Source of the DNA: Spirogloea muscicola
Lineage: Eukaryota; Streptophyta; Zygnematophyceae; Spirogloeales; Spirogloeaceae
Length of the DNA: 46,385 nt
NCBI GenBank assembly: GCA_009602725.1
Contig: WELB01000025.1
Span: 709,184 to 755,568 of the forward strand
Direction: 5' to 3'
The position numbers and the translations under genes were made by a program. The notes below the pieces were generated by a model. The model was not told the origin of the DNA. It saw only the letters and a list, made by a program, of their open reading frames with translations, and ran no database searches. The stretch's first letter is position 1. The number at the start of each line of letters is the position of its first letter. This document shows positions 1 through 11,800 of this stretch, one piece after another.

Positions 1-139
1 CCTTCGCCGCGGCGCTCCGGGGGAAGCGCCGCGAGGCCCGGCGCAGGCCGCGGCGGGGAGCCCGGGCGCCGCTCGGACGGCCGGGATGGGGCACACTTCG
101 AATCGGACGGCTACGGCGGCTCACCAGGATGGCCGGGGC

Positions 140-181
140 GGGGTTTAAGGGAACCCTTCCGGGGTCCAGTCCTTAAACCCC
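140..181. repeat. 11-bp perfect inverted repeat upstream of the P0 gene
   Basis: The arms ggggtttaagg (140-150) and ccttaaacccc (171-181) are exact reverse complements separated by 20 bases. They lie about 140 bases before the P0 start codon, in the presumed promoter or 5' UTR. If transcribed they would form a GC-rich hairpin in the leader. A regulatory role is possible but is not shown by the sequence. Confidence 0.6.
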
Positions 182-320
182 CGGGGGTTAAAGCGGCAGC
201 GGCGCAGCCGGCGCCGCCGCCCGCCTTGCGCCCTCCGCGCCGCCGCGCGCGAGAGGCCGCTTGGTCCCCGCCGCCGCCGCCGCCGCCAACGCCATCGCCG
301 TCGGCGCCGCCGCCGCCGCC

Positions 321-2199
321 ATGGGGTTCAAGGGGACCAAGGCGGAGAAGAAGCAGGCGTACGACCGCAAGGTGTGCGCGCTGCTGGACGGGCACACGCG
401 CGTGCTCACCTGCACGGCCGACAACGTGGGCAGCACGCAGTTCCAGGCCATCCGGCGGGGCCTGCGCCCCGACTCCACCGTGCTCATGGGCAAGAATACG
501 CTCATTAAGCGCTGCATCCGCGCCTACGCCGACCGCACCGGCAACGACGCCTTCCTCGCCCTCTTCCCGCTCCTCGTCGTACGCCCCCGCCGCCCCCCCC
601 CTCTTCTCGGGGCCCGAGACGACGCTGTTGGGTCTTTGAGACGACGTTGTTGGGGCCTTGAGACGACGTTTGTGGGTCCAGCACGTTGCTGTTTGCTCTC
701 GGAGTCAGGCCGCCAAATGCTGTGTCCCTTGTGCCGTGAGCCGCGCGACACTGGCCGAGAGCCCTGCCGCTGCCCTCTCCGCCGCAGCAGCCGGCACCAC
801 GGGTGCGGTTCTCTTGTGGTAGCGGCAGTCCTGTTGCGGCCTGCCGTTTGCACCATCTTGCCGGAACCTGTTCACACCTCAAACCCAAACCTCGGGCTGG
901 GTGCGTCAGCGGTGGCTTCGACGTGCCTCTCGCTTTGCCTAAGCGGCACGCCGCTGGAGGGCTCTTGAGCCGCGCTTGCTGCCTCCGCAGCCTGAAGGCC
1001 TAGCTGATGGCAGCCCTTCCAGCTTTCACAAGCTTGTATTGCCTTGTCACAAGGAAAGTATACACTAATGCGTCCATGGCCTCAAATTAAGCAAGTATTG
1101 AAATACATAACCCATAACCTCCTTGCTTCTGTATTTGCCTCGCAGGGTAACGTCGGGCTCATCTTCACCAAGGGCGACCTGAAGGAGGTGAGCGAGGAGG
1201 TGGAGAAGTATAAGGTGGGCGCGCCGGCGCGCGTGGGCCTCGTCGCGCCCGTGGACGTCGTCGTGCCCCCCGGCAACACGGGCCTGGACCCCTCCCAGAC
1301 GTCCTTCTTCCAGGTGCTCAACATCCCGACCAAGATCAACAAGGGCACGGTGGAGATTGTTGCGCCCGTGGAGCTCGTCAAGGCCGGCGACAAGGTCGGG
1401 AGCTCCGAGGCCGCGCTGCTCGCCAAGCTCAACATCCGGCCCTTCTCCTACGGCCTCATCATCCAAAAGGTGAGTGTGACATTGTGCTAGAGTACATCCT
1501 CAGCTAATGAAGGATCCGGTTTAAGAGGTGCTCAGTAAGCTGGCCTTGGTCTTCTTGACTAATGCCCTTGTCTTCGACGATGCCAGGTCTATGACGACGG
1601 GTCGGTATTCCAGCCCAGCGTGCTGGACATGACAGACGATGTCCTCATCTCTTCCTTCGCCGCCGGCGTAGGCAACATCGCCGCACTCTCGCTAGGCGCC
1701 AACTACCCGACACTCGCCTCCCTGCCCCACACGCTCGTCAACTGCTACAAGAACGTCATTGCTGTTGCATTGGGCCTGGAGAACTACTCCTTCCCCGCTG
1801 CTGACAAGGTCAAGGAGATTCTCGCGGTGAGATGTCCTGGCCGGGCTTTCTGGCCGAGCCTTCTGGGGTTCCTGCTCAATTTCCTATGGCTCTAATCAGA
1901 GGTTGCTCAACATCTAATCAAGACTATCTGACTTTTAACCTCTGACTAATTTGGACATGCAACCTGGCAGTCCATATCTTCCTCAAGTCACCAGATGCAA
2001 GATTGTCAGGCTGCCAGTGAGCCACTGTCTGAAGTTAGGCCGTTCACGTGTACAGGATCCTTCAAAGTTCATGGTTGCAGCAGCGCCGGAGGCTACCACT
2101 GACGCTGCGCCAGCGGCGGCGGTGGAGGCAAAGGAGGAGGAGAAGGAGGAGGAGAAGGAGGAGTCGGATGATGACATGGGCTTCAGTCTCTTTGACTAA
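321..2199 (+). CDS. RPP0: 60S acidic ribosomal protein P0 (stalk base)
   Basis: P0 binds 28S rRNA in the large cytosolic ribosomal subunit and carries the P1/P2 dimers that recruit elongation factors. Four exons join in phase 0: 321-578, 1146-1469, 1587-1826 and 2056-2199, giving 321 aa, the usual P0 length. Each intron starts with GT and ends with AG. Exon 1 has the L10-type RNA-binding region ([14 protein letters not shown]..., then [11 protein letters not shown]). Exon 2 carries [12 protein letters not shown] and the conserved [13 protein letters not shown]. Exon 3 has the [13 protein letters not shown] junction and the YPTLASLPH segment. The C-terminus is the alanine- and glutamate-rich hinge followed by the diagnostic acidic tail [11 protein letters not shown], which contacts translation factors. 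The start at 321 gives the conserved N-terminus; a longer in-frame alanine-rich extension from 261 is unlikely to be used. Exon 1 is much richer in GC than the introns and the 3' flank. Confidence 0.95.
616..681. repeat. 22-bp tandem repeat, three copies, in P0 intron 1
   Basis: Three consecutive copies of a 22-bp unit beginning gagacgacg start at 616, 638 and 660, differing at a few positions. They lie just after the first exon of the P0 gene. No coding role is seen. Confidence 0.7.
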
Positions 2200-3806
2200 G
2201 CAAGCACGTCCCTCTTGAGCGTGCTTTTCCGCCTCTTTTCACATATACAAGCAATCTTCTTGGATGCTTTGTCCTCGATTTCTCACTGTTGGTACTTGTG
2301 GGGGCTTACCATCTGGTTAATTCAATTGCATTCACTTGAGCTGCTGAAGAATCTCCTACCATCGTCCTCAAAATTATCACCTCTGTTGCTATATATTTCC
2401 CCCCATTTTGCAGTCAAGTTTGTCAGGGGTCCAGGTCTGATCTCCTGCAAGGCTTGAGCTCGTCACAGGTGGCTCGTTCGACTCAGGGGCTGCTGTGTCC
2501 TGCAAGGCGTGCTCAATTGATGATCTAGGAAGTACAATGAACGCTGCGTGTATCTAGACCAGGCTCCAGCTCTTGGTCAATGAGCCTGCTGCAGCCTGTC
2601 CAGTGCTCTCTTGTGTTGGAGCCAGCACATGAGGAGTCTTCATCAATGCTTGTCAGATACGCCAAGCAGTTGTCACATTCGCCAGCAGCAACTTGCGTGT
2701 TGTGACCAGTTATTATGCACTGCTCCGTGCTTCATTGTGAGCGTTATCTTCAGAGGGGGCAGTGCAAAAGCAGGTGTTTGCTCAACGTGCTCCTCAAATG
2801 GTTTAACGAGTTACATGTCTACGTCAAGATTGGGCACATCACAAAGTGACATATCTGCCACAATGCACTTTGGTGCTGCTAAAGCTGCCCCTACAGCTAA
2901 CTCGAACTGACCATTCCTCTGCATGGGCCTGGTAGGCTACTTATGTAGGTGGAGGTACAGTGCACTAGCCGTTCCTTCGGTGACACGAAATTCACAAGTA
3001 TGATCTGGTTGACTACTTGCCACAAATTTCATGTGCTTGACAGCATCTAGCTGGAGGCGTGGCAAGTGCAGCGTAGGGAAGGAAGCCACTGCTGAACTGA
3101 GTTGGGTTCCTGTCAGCTAGCCCCACTCCTGCATTGCGAGCATATGCAAATGGGGCTACTTTACTGCGACAGTTGCAGTTTAGGTGGTATCTAGGCGATC
3201 GGAGAAACCTGGCTGCGACCAATGCCTCCTTGGCGGCCCACTCTGCATGAAAGCCATGTACCTTGCCAGCAAACACCATGATAAGGACCTGCACTGTGAC
3301 AGCATTGCACTGCAGCCTCAGTAAGATTGTCAAAGAGACTGAAAAAGTTGGCCATAGGTGCCATGAGCAGGAACATACAGTCAGCAACATTGTGCAGCAG
3401 GAAGCCAGACTCACATGTAGACGATTGTCAGCAGTGTGCCAAGCTGAAACCTCGCAACTCCGGCCATCATCAGAGAGTTGTCCTGATTGGCATAACTCCT
3501 CAAGCTTTGCTGATTGGCCTACAACAGTACAACTCCACTAGTAAGACAGGTACATAAATATTATGCCCAAAGTCAAGGGTTGATCAGCAGTCGCCACAAT
3601 CTGACTTGCTCTTAGCCTTAATATGAGCAGCTTGCTGGCTATCTCTCGACCCTTTCGCAACAGAGAGCATGGTGACAGTCCCAATGAGAAGGGGACATCC
3701 AACATACAGTTGCAGCGGCAGGCAGCAGGGGAGAACAGACCTTATGAGCATACCACCTGCTTTGCCCTACATTATTGATGGAGTAGGTACGATTGGGAGA
3801 ACCACC
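2200..3806. other. Tail-to-tail spacer between P0 and PIN, no gene recognised
   Basis: This stretch separates the 3' end of P0 (+) from the 3' end of the PIN gene (-), so it should contain both 3' UTRs. A 133-codon open frame exists on the minus strand at 3013-3414, but its product resembles no family I recognise and has no neighbouring exons that extend it. I see no LINE hairpin tail here. Confidence 0.5.
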
Positions 3807-6800
3807 TCACAGCCCAAAGAGTATGTAATACACAATGAGGATTGGAATGGAGATGACCGTGCCGAAGCTTACCCTGTGCTCAAGCAAGACAATCCAAAAC
3901 CCATCAGACCAGATCACTTTGATCAAAAAGCGACCAGTATTTTCTGTCCAAACTGCATCCAATGGTGGTCTACATACTCCTAGGATATTGCCCGGGAATT
4001 TACTTATTATTGGAAATTGAAAAAGTTATATCTTAGTGTAGGACTCCAGCCTTAACTACAATCCACTGCAATCACTTCCCCCACAGACGAATTGCAGAAG
4101 ATTATGCAGAGTCAAAGAGGACGGGTCCCTACCCAGTGCTGAGCACTTCTGCATGGACCTTATACTCATTGGCAAATACAAAAGCCACAATGCCCTGTGG
4201 AAGCGCTGCCTGGCAAGAGTTGCAGAGCAGTCATCTCACACTAGAATTAGGCTTTGTGAGCATAGGAAACTGCTCCAATATCACAACCTTGGACAAATTC
4301 AACACAAAACAAATAATACAACAACAACAAAAAACAACAACTACTACAGCAACAACAGCAACTTATGCATCATGTACGCTTGGGGAGAACAAGGCAATGT
4401 GCACCTGAAGAGTTGCAATGCGAAGGGTGTCGCCGCGGAGGCCGCATGCCGCGGAGATGCCTGCCATAAGGGCAGGCCCAGCAATGAAGCGCGTGGCGAG
4501 GGTCCAAGCGGCGATGCATGCGCCGCATGGAACCAGCGTGTTCTGACTGCCCATGAAGAGGCCTGCCAATGTTGCAGTGATGGGAGAGTCAGGCAAATAC
4601 TGCTTTGTCATATAAATTCTTGTTGGCAGGTTATCTTGATTGACCTGCATATATGTTTCCAACTAGAATAGAACTTGGTCACGCTAGTCTGATGCTTGCT
4701 TTTAGGCACTGCTAGAACCTGAACCCTGAATCTCACAGTCCTTTGTCAAAGTGGCTATAAAGGCACCCCTTATGACTCAAAGCCATACTGACAACAAGCT
4801 TGGCCCCATACTACCTAGGCTGTACATTGACATGCCCAGGCCAGTGCGAGAAATGATGTCCAAGGTGTTCCGTAGCATCAGCGGCATGCCAAAGTCAAAG
4901 CTGTTGGACACAGGGGGGATGCACAGAATTGAGAAGCATTATAAGCACAGCCCTGCAGGTCTCCAGGAATCTGTTCACAATGCATAGGATGGAAACAACA
5001 GGGAAATGCAGAACTGCACACTTCCCTGCATACAAGGACTACTCCGTCACATGCCAGAGCTTCGCAGAAGACACTAGTCGACCATGCATAAGCAATGTCC
5101 TTCATGAAGCTCTTCCTTTACGGACAAGGCTTTAATATCATTGACGGCATGTGAGGTAGTCTCAAATTTTAGCATATATTCATTGTTGTCGGACAAAAAG
5201 CTCACCCAAACGATAGCAGTGAATATGCAACACCAAGAGTGCTTGAGTACATGTTGGGGTTTGCAATGAGCTTCCGAGCCAGTATTTTGAGTATCAGGCG
5301 CCACGAGGACTTCGGCCTCAGAGCAGCCAGTGAGCGCGAGGACGCCTCGGCAAAGCTGACACCGGCAACACCCCTCCCGCCTTTACTTGTAACCTCCTCA
5401 GATACCTTGTGACCTGCCTCACAGTCACTTTCCGATCCATTCATTTCCCCTTGATCGGATCCTCCGTGTCCTGCAACAAGGATGGGCACGGTCAGACGGA
5501 CAGGAATGTCAGCCCCCTTCATGCTACCTCTGTGTTAGATGTTCGGATTGAAGTGCCAATGCTGACCGCAAGCCCGATCTAAGTGTGCATCATGGCACAA
5601 TAACAAGTGCTTACTGCAAATGATGGAGCTTACTGCAAATAATGGCCCTTAGGTTTGACCTGAATCTGCAGATGACAGCTCATAGGCCTGCCTGGCAGGG
5701 TTGCAAGTACTTTGCTTTACTATCACAAGTATACCTCATGATCTGGCACAGACTCCAGTGTCATGTGTCAAGATCTTTCAGCACGAGCTTACCCATGCTG
5801 TTGCAGGAGCTTGCTTGGTCAGGGGCTGGTCCCGAGCCGGCGTCCTCGCCAGGGGGGCATTGACTTTCTGCCGCCTTCAAAGGTGGCGGCAGAGCCGTGC
5901 ACAACGTGGTCGGGGTTTGGTATCCATCACCCTCCATTACTGCTGTCAACTCAGCAAGGCGTGGCGGGATAGAGAGCACCCGCACACTCTCCGAGATGGC
6001 CGCTCGGCATTCAAAAGCCACGATGAGAAAGGAGTACCATATGATGACCTGCCGTCAAGAGGGACAATGCTTGCTGCTTATCACAGGCAGTGAGACTTGA
6101 AACATATTCATGAACTCTTTGCAGCTGAATCCTAGTCAAGGAGCGCTGCAGACGCTGTTATGACTGATCTTCTTTTCTGGGGTGCTTACGGGGGTCAGGC
6201 TTTGGTGTTCAGGGGCTGTGCTCAGAGCTTTGAGCGCAGGCTCTACGTGAAAGCTACCACATTCTCAATTGTTATGTGATGAAAGTGCCAGTACTAGCAA
6301 GTGTTTACTGGATTGTAGAAGGTGCCCAACTTCTAAAATTTCCATGTCACGAGGGGTGTGGCAGAGGTTCCCTGACCTACATGACCTTGCACGAGTGACT
6401 GAATGCGGCCTTACTTGGGCAACAACAATCTGGGCAATGAGGTTCCCAGCACGAGCACCGTACATGGCAGTAAGCACCGGAACACCTGAGAAGCCGCCAT
6501 AAGAGCTGCAGAGTAAGGCCACGGACAGGTTTACATTGGACGTACCAAGCAGAGGAGGTGGATTCATGTGAGCATGTGAGCACGAACACACTGCTGGGAC
6601 CAACTAAGACTTTAAAGACCTAGAATTTGGTTGGCAGATCTGTTTGAGGTGCTATACTCTTTATTCCAAAGCAAACCAATTGAGGCTCTGGATTGAAATT
6701 TGTGAAGTGTGCTGAATCTCACCAATGATGAGCGTGTTGGGCAGCGTGGCGACCATGAAGATGGTGAGTGACCAGTCGTAGGCCCACGCGCGGAGGCGGT

Positions 6801-7317
6801 GAGCAGAGGACAGGGTGAAGCGGTGCAGCCACCGCTTGGGCGCCCAGAAGGCGGCGGCCAGGAGCGAGGCCAGGACCACAGCCTTGCTCACGGTGTCCGC
6901 CAAAATGAAGAAGTACTCGATGTGGTAGAGGTTCGTCTCTGCAATGAACTGCCGCAAGTAGGAGGGCGACTAAGTATGGTTCTCGGACTCGACGCTGACA
7001 AACTTCGAGGCCCCAGCTTCGACTCTACAGTCAGGGGCTGGAGGACTGAATTGAGGGTTTAAGCTTGTGAATTGGCACTCGCTTCCAGAGCGGAAGCCAT
7101 GGCTGGCGACATTGGCGGCTGCATGTGAGCAGTGGGCAGTGCAGACCTGGAAGCCGAGGACGGGGACGGCGACGAGGGCGACGACGCGGTTGACGCCGGC
7201 GACCTGCTCGGGCGTCAGGATGTGGAACAGGCGCACGGACGCGTAGCCGAGGCCGATGGCGAAGTAGAGCGGCACCACAGCGCTGAGCACGTGGTATGCG
7301 TCGCTGCCGGTGATCAT
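3807..7317 (-). CDS. PIN: PIN-family auxin efflux carrier (complete, 9 exons)
   Basis: PIN proteins export indole-3-acetic acid across the plasma or ER membrane using ten transmembrane helices in two bundles of five. Nine exons can be joined by hand with consistent phases: 7317-7147, 6969-6723, 6485-6415, 6048-5793, 5470-5206, 4900-4815, 4562-4405, 4209-4133 and 3873-3807, giving 465 aa. Exon 1 starts [20 protein letters not shown] and contains [17 protein letters not shown]. Exons 2-3 give [18 protein letters not shown] and [19 protein letters not shown], the most conserved PIN segment. Exon 4 has [16 protein letters not shown], the end of helix 5. The hydrophilic loop runs from about residue 177 to 304, roughly 128 aa, between the long plant loops and the very short ER type. 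The second bundle has [56 protein letters not shown] and ends VYYILFGL-stop as in plant PINs. I see no in-frame stop or frameshift. A PIN-LIKES (PILS) protein is excluded by these motifs. Confidence 0.93.
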
Positions 7318-7479
7318 GCCTTCCTCCCCTTCTCAACGCCACCCCCACCTCCGCCCGCCGTCGCCGCAGCATCTTCTGGCGAGCATCGACGTCGGCGCGG
7401 CGGCGCAGCGGCGCTTGCGCTCACACTGACGACCACTGCAGAGTGGGGCGAAGAAGAGAGGCTTGCACTAGATGGGCGA

Positions 7480-7525
7480 TGCTGCAAGTTGGCCAGCCCA
7501 GAAAGGAATGAACCAAGTTCGAAGG
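7480..7525 (-). mobile_element. LINE 3' tail (hairpin end), degenerate
   Basis: Read on the minus strand this gives cttggttcattcctttctgg followed by gctggccaacttgcagc. It matches the family pattern of a 'cttgtccattcctttgggct' stretch followed by a GGCTGG...CAGC hairpin. The hairpin loop has diverged. It lies upstream of the PIN gene. Confidence 0.5.
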
Positions 7526-7967
7526 TGCCAGAGGAAGCGCAGCTCTACAGTGACCCGAGTGGTGACAGTCTCCGTCGACGGAGACGAGTGTGTCACGGAG
7601 TCACTGCTCGCTTCCCAGGCTCAACCTCGTGGCACACGCTTGACGGCCACCACCCCCGAATGATATGAAGTCTACAGCGACCAAGCTTGGGTAGGATGGC
7701 TCACTTGGTACAGCGAGAAAGCCTTGACACTGGCGAATGCACTCAGCCTGACCAGCTTCCTTGGTCAGCATCCCCGGATTCCACGAGCAGTCTTGCCCGG
7801 GGTGGTTTGTGATGGAAGGTATCACAAAGTGGGGCAATGACTGTGAGAAGGCGCGCGGTGCGCATGAAACGAAAGGATGGCCAATACAAGCCAAGACGCT
7901 GTTCAGGCAAAGCTAGTGCCATTGGTGGGGCTACATGAACCGAAGCCCTATGCTAAGGTGGCTAAGG

Positions 7968-8150
7968 CTAAGGTAACAGTGTGACGTTGATATGCACACG
8001 GAGAGCAGATTCAAAGCCGACAGGCTGACTTAGGGAGCTGCCATGGAAGCTGGTGGCCGCACTTAGAGCGCGCCCTGCTTGCTGATGAATAGCCAGAGCT
8101 CGGAACTTACAAATATTGAGATATTGGCAGGCTTGGCAGCGCTGCAACAA
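7968..8150 (-). mobile_element. LINE ORF C-terminal fragment
   Basis: The minus-strand frame reads RALAIHQQAGRALSAATSF, which aligns with ALHLRAGRALAAASG in the copies at 29425 and 41700 and with ALHQKAGRALVGS in the copy at 21549. The usual SDLxLxxRGY end is not preserved, so the fragment is decayed. Confidence 0.6.
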
Positions 8151-8214
8151 GCCAGCCCAGCAAAGCAGTCCTATTCATTGTAGAACATTATACCTGTATT
8201 GTGAGTCCTATGTT

Positions 8215-8270
8215 TCAGACCTTGTCCACTCTTTGGGGCTGGCCTCTCACAGCAACCAGTCAATTTGGAA
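8215..8270 (+). mobile_element. LINE 3' tail (hairpin end)
   Basis: This contains cagaccttgtccactctttg, then gggctggcctctcacagcaa and ccagtcaatttgg. These match the tails near 37370, 21377 (minus) and 29335 (minus), including the shared end CCAGTyAAwtTGG. No ORF remnant precedes it, so the copy is almost completely 5'-truncated. Confidence 0.7.
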
Positions 8271-8896
8271 GCGTTGTACCTCTATTGAGATGCCACTCCT
8301 TCACAATGTCACGTGTGGAAATCTGCTGATGTTGCAAGGTCATGCAGATGACTCTCTGCTGTCGGCATCAGTTGCTCTGACATATCATGTCCCAAACCCC
8401 CAAAGCACCATCGCTTTGCTAGGTTAATGCCCATCAATAAAGCTTATGTCCAATGTACAGTGCATGCCAGCAACTTACTGCCTCGACTGGTCAGCCACTG
8501 GACGACGCAAAAAGTAAGCAGGTCGGGAAAATTTTCCTTGACATGGTGGAAGGCAACTGATCCCACTTCATATGGCACTGGACGCATCACCCCATACGGA
8601 TTTTTTGGGGACTTGCAACATCAATGGCGTTTCGCCCAGTACTAACCTGTCGGTGGTGAGGTTGCACAAACACTATGCTCATGCCTGGCTTGCCAGTGGT
8701 GCAGATGGTGTGTTTGCATCATCACCATAAAACCATCAGCACCACTTGCAAGCCATGCAGGACTTCAGCTTGCTAAGACATGGTCCTGCTACTACCAATC
8801 TGGCATTGCCTATTGGTCTTTCTGGACCACGTTGTGCTAAAAGGGGGTGGCAGGCTGAGCAGAGTTGCTGCTTTGGATGCTAACACTTGGTCCTGG

Positions 8897-11800
8897 TCAA
8901 AGAATGCTATCCATCTCCTTGAGGGGTTGCAGTTGACCCCAAGAGGAACCTACTCGTACTTTCACATGCAAGGGAACTGCAAGAAAGACATGCATTGTCC
9001 AACGAATGTCACATACTGCAAATGGTCACTAAAGCACTTGTGACGCAGGCAATGACCACTCGAGCGAAGGTGTTCTCGGTGTAACATGGCACACGTCCTT
9101 TCCTCATAATACTAAGGTGAGGCATTATAAGGCATAGAATGAGAGCTCTCACCACGGAGGCTTGCAGCACTCTCCATGCAGTGGCGGACTTCTGCGGCTG
9201 CTTGACGAAGGACCGACTGGTGGACTTCAAGCAGCAGTTCATCATGCATCTGCACACAGATGAGCAGTTCATAATAAGGTTCACTGTTGTGAGGGCCACC
9301 CATGTCTGACAACTTCTATGAGCGTCATCAAATGCTACTGTAACATCCTGTGGCCCTACTATGTGCTTGCTGGTCACCTGGAGCAGCAAATGAACTTTGC
9401 CTTCTAGCTCCTTAACAGTAACTTTATCCTCTGTATCTGCTTCTTTGAGGCTGCCAATACGTGAGTGTAGGTTGAGCATGGCAACCTTGATGATGTCTGC
9501 TGCAGAGCCCTGTAGTGAGAATGCCATCAGCATTAAGCTCAGCAGTCTTAGTCTCACTTCTGCGAAGCCAGCAATTCACTTTTGTCTAACACGGTAACAA
9601 CAAAGGGGTTGCTTACTTTTAGCAGGTCCTACCAGGTAAGCCTGAGGGCAAATCTTAGATAGCACACCTGGCAGATTGAGTTGACAGACTGCCGTCTGCC
9701 TTTTGCTCGGTCATGGTGAGTCCAACTATTGATCTTGTCTATGAATCGTTTCCGCCCATTCAAGGTTGCAACGTACCTGCGCATCAGTCCATCCTAGAAT
9801 GATGAGAAAGCAGAAGTATGACATGCTTATTGTGCCCAGATGAAGAGCAACAACCAGCAAGACACTCCTTGCTGTATGTGCTCTGAGTGCTGCTCAAAAA
9901 CAGCCGCTGCTACAAGCATACGACCTCACAAGTAAAACAAGACAAAAACTCGAAGCCCAGAACTTGCTCAGGAAACTGTATGTGTGCATCAAAGCAACAT
10001 GTACAATCTTGTGAAAGATTGTATGAGAATCAGTCTCACCCTCTTTCTTTGCATGAGGCAATCTCTTGTGCCAGCCAAGACCTGACTCCAGGGTACATAT
10101 TCAGAAACTCCTCTTTGCGCTTTGTGGCTTCCTCCACACAGCACCCGAGCTTGTCGGCAAGAGCATCGCATCCCATCCCATAGAGAATGCCATAGACCAA
10201 CCTCTTTGCTTTTTCGCGCTCCTTCACTGTGACCTCACTGCTGTCTCTTTTCAGCCAGCTGATGGCAATCATATGGAAAAGGTCACCTGCCAAGGGCCAC
10301 ATATACAAATGCTTGAGTCCAGTAGTTGGCATTTCAAATATCCTTGCACTCTACAATCAGGACCGTGCTCTTCACAGGAACCTCCACACGACCTCCACAA
10401 TTGGATGACTGGCTGATGGTTTAGCTATTTCTTAGGAAAGGCTATATTGCTCCTACCGGCAGGTTCACAAAGAATATTGATAAGAGCCCCATCATTTGAA
10501 AAATGCGCCATCAATCGAACTTCAATCTGGGAGTAGTCGGCTGACAGTAAGACCCAGTCTTTCTGCACAGGCGTTTGGTTTCTCTCAGACGTCTTGCAGC
10601 AGACTCGTTACCCACTCAAATGCTGCACTGCTTGACTTCTACCCAGGAAAACACTCAAACTTGTTACTCCTGAGTACATCAAGTGCAATGTAGATACACA
10701 TATATGATATCTACCTATATCAGCATGTCCTGCGCAAAAGCAAACCTAAATGGCTCCCAAATAGTTAACAGGATAGGATGCCCATGACACAAGGAGACAC
10801 TGTACCTCATGAGGGAGGAAGAAGCTTCGGGGATTGATTTGCAAGCTTGTCACACTGTTGTCCTCATCTTTCCAAGTGAACGTAATGGCATGCTCAACGC
10901 ACTGCTCAACGGCACACATTCCAAGTCTATCAGAGGTCGTGGTTGAGCTACTTGTGGGGGCAAGCCCGAGGTCAATGAAAGAACAAGGTGCATGGAAGCA
11001 GAAGGGAAGGTTAGTCAATTTCTTTCTCTAGAACTTTACATCTTTCCAAGTGAACGTAATGGCATGCTCAATGCACTGCTCAACGGCACACATTCCAAGT
11101 CTATCAGAGGTCGTGGTTGAGCTACTCATGGGGGCAAGCCCGAGGTCAATGAAAAAAGAAGGTGCATGGAAGCAGAAGGGGAAGATTAGTCAATTTCTTT
11201 TCTCTAGAACTTTACATTGGGCAAGCCTGGCACCTATCACTTCAAGCTCTGACCTGCAAATTTGGATCTTCCATGGCAAGTCGTCCCGTTGACGACGCAG
11301 TCTGTTGCCAAGTACCATATATGGTAAAATCATCACTGGCTTTCAAAGTTGCATCCAGACCCTCAGTAGCACTGCATGTATCTCTGTTCATGTGAAGCCT
11401 GCAATCCTCTGTTGGTTTCTTGACGGCAAGTGTACTGTCAGCATCTTTGCAAGGTTTTGCATAGTGGACTAAAGTCTCGAGGGTCCCATATAGTAGCTTG
11501 GAGAGGCTGCGGTGCTCCTGGATGATCTTCACCACTGGGTGCGTACCTCTGTAGAAGTAAGGCCAGAAGTAAGTTGTTACGGACAAGCGCTTGCATGATG
11601 ATTGAACGTGGCAGGTCAACGTCAAGACTGAATTGTTTACTATGCAAGTATTAGAGCCATCATGAGACTGGCAAAAGCCAGCTCATGATGTGTTGTTAAG
11701 GTTGGGATTCAGCTTACTTCAGGCACTCTAATGCCTGCTTATCGGTGCTGAAGTGTCGCAATCCTTTACTTGCTCCTGGAGGCACAGCAAGCTTGAGATG

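Larger units (their letters stand above)
7318..8896. other. Spacer between PIN and POLQ with LINE fragments
   Basis: This lies upstream of the PIN start and downstream of the POLQ stop. The first 100 bases or so are GC-rich, as at other gene starts here, and should hold the PIN promoter and leader. Most of the rest is ordinary AT-richer DNA with the three LINE-derived pieces listed separately. No further gene is recognised. Confidence 0.5.

Noticed and set aside
261-320. Upstream in-frame start for P0 at 261
   Set aside because: It adds only an alanine-rich extension absent from P0 proteins; the Met at 321 gives the conserved N-terminus.
3013-3414. 133-codon minus-strand frame downstream of PIN
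   Set aside because: It was considered as the PIN last exon. The true last exon, with the VYYILFGL end, is at 3873-3807 in the correct phase, and this frame has no family resemblance.
4315-4365. A-rich (CAA)n stretch as a poly(A) tail of a retroelement
   Set aside because: It is a simple CAA/ACA repeat within a PIN intron, with no element body or target duplication beside it.
4797-4814. Read-through of PIN exon 6 into [11 protein letters not shown]-stop
   Set aside because: It looked like an early end of the protein, but a GTAGTA donor at 4814 joins in phase to [10 protein letters not shown] in the next exon, as in all PINs.
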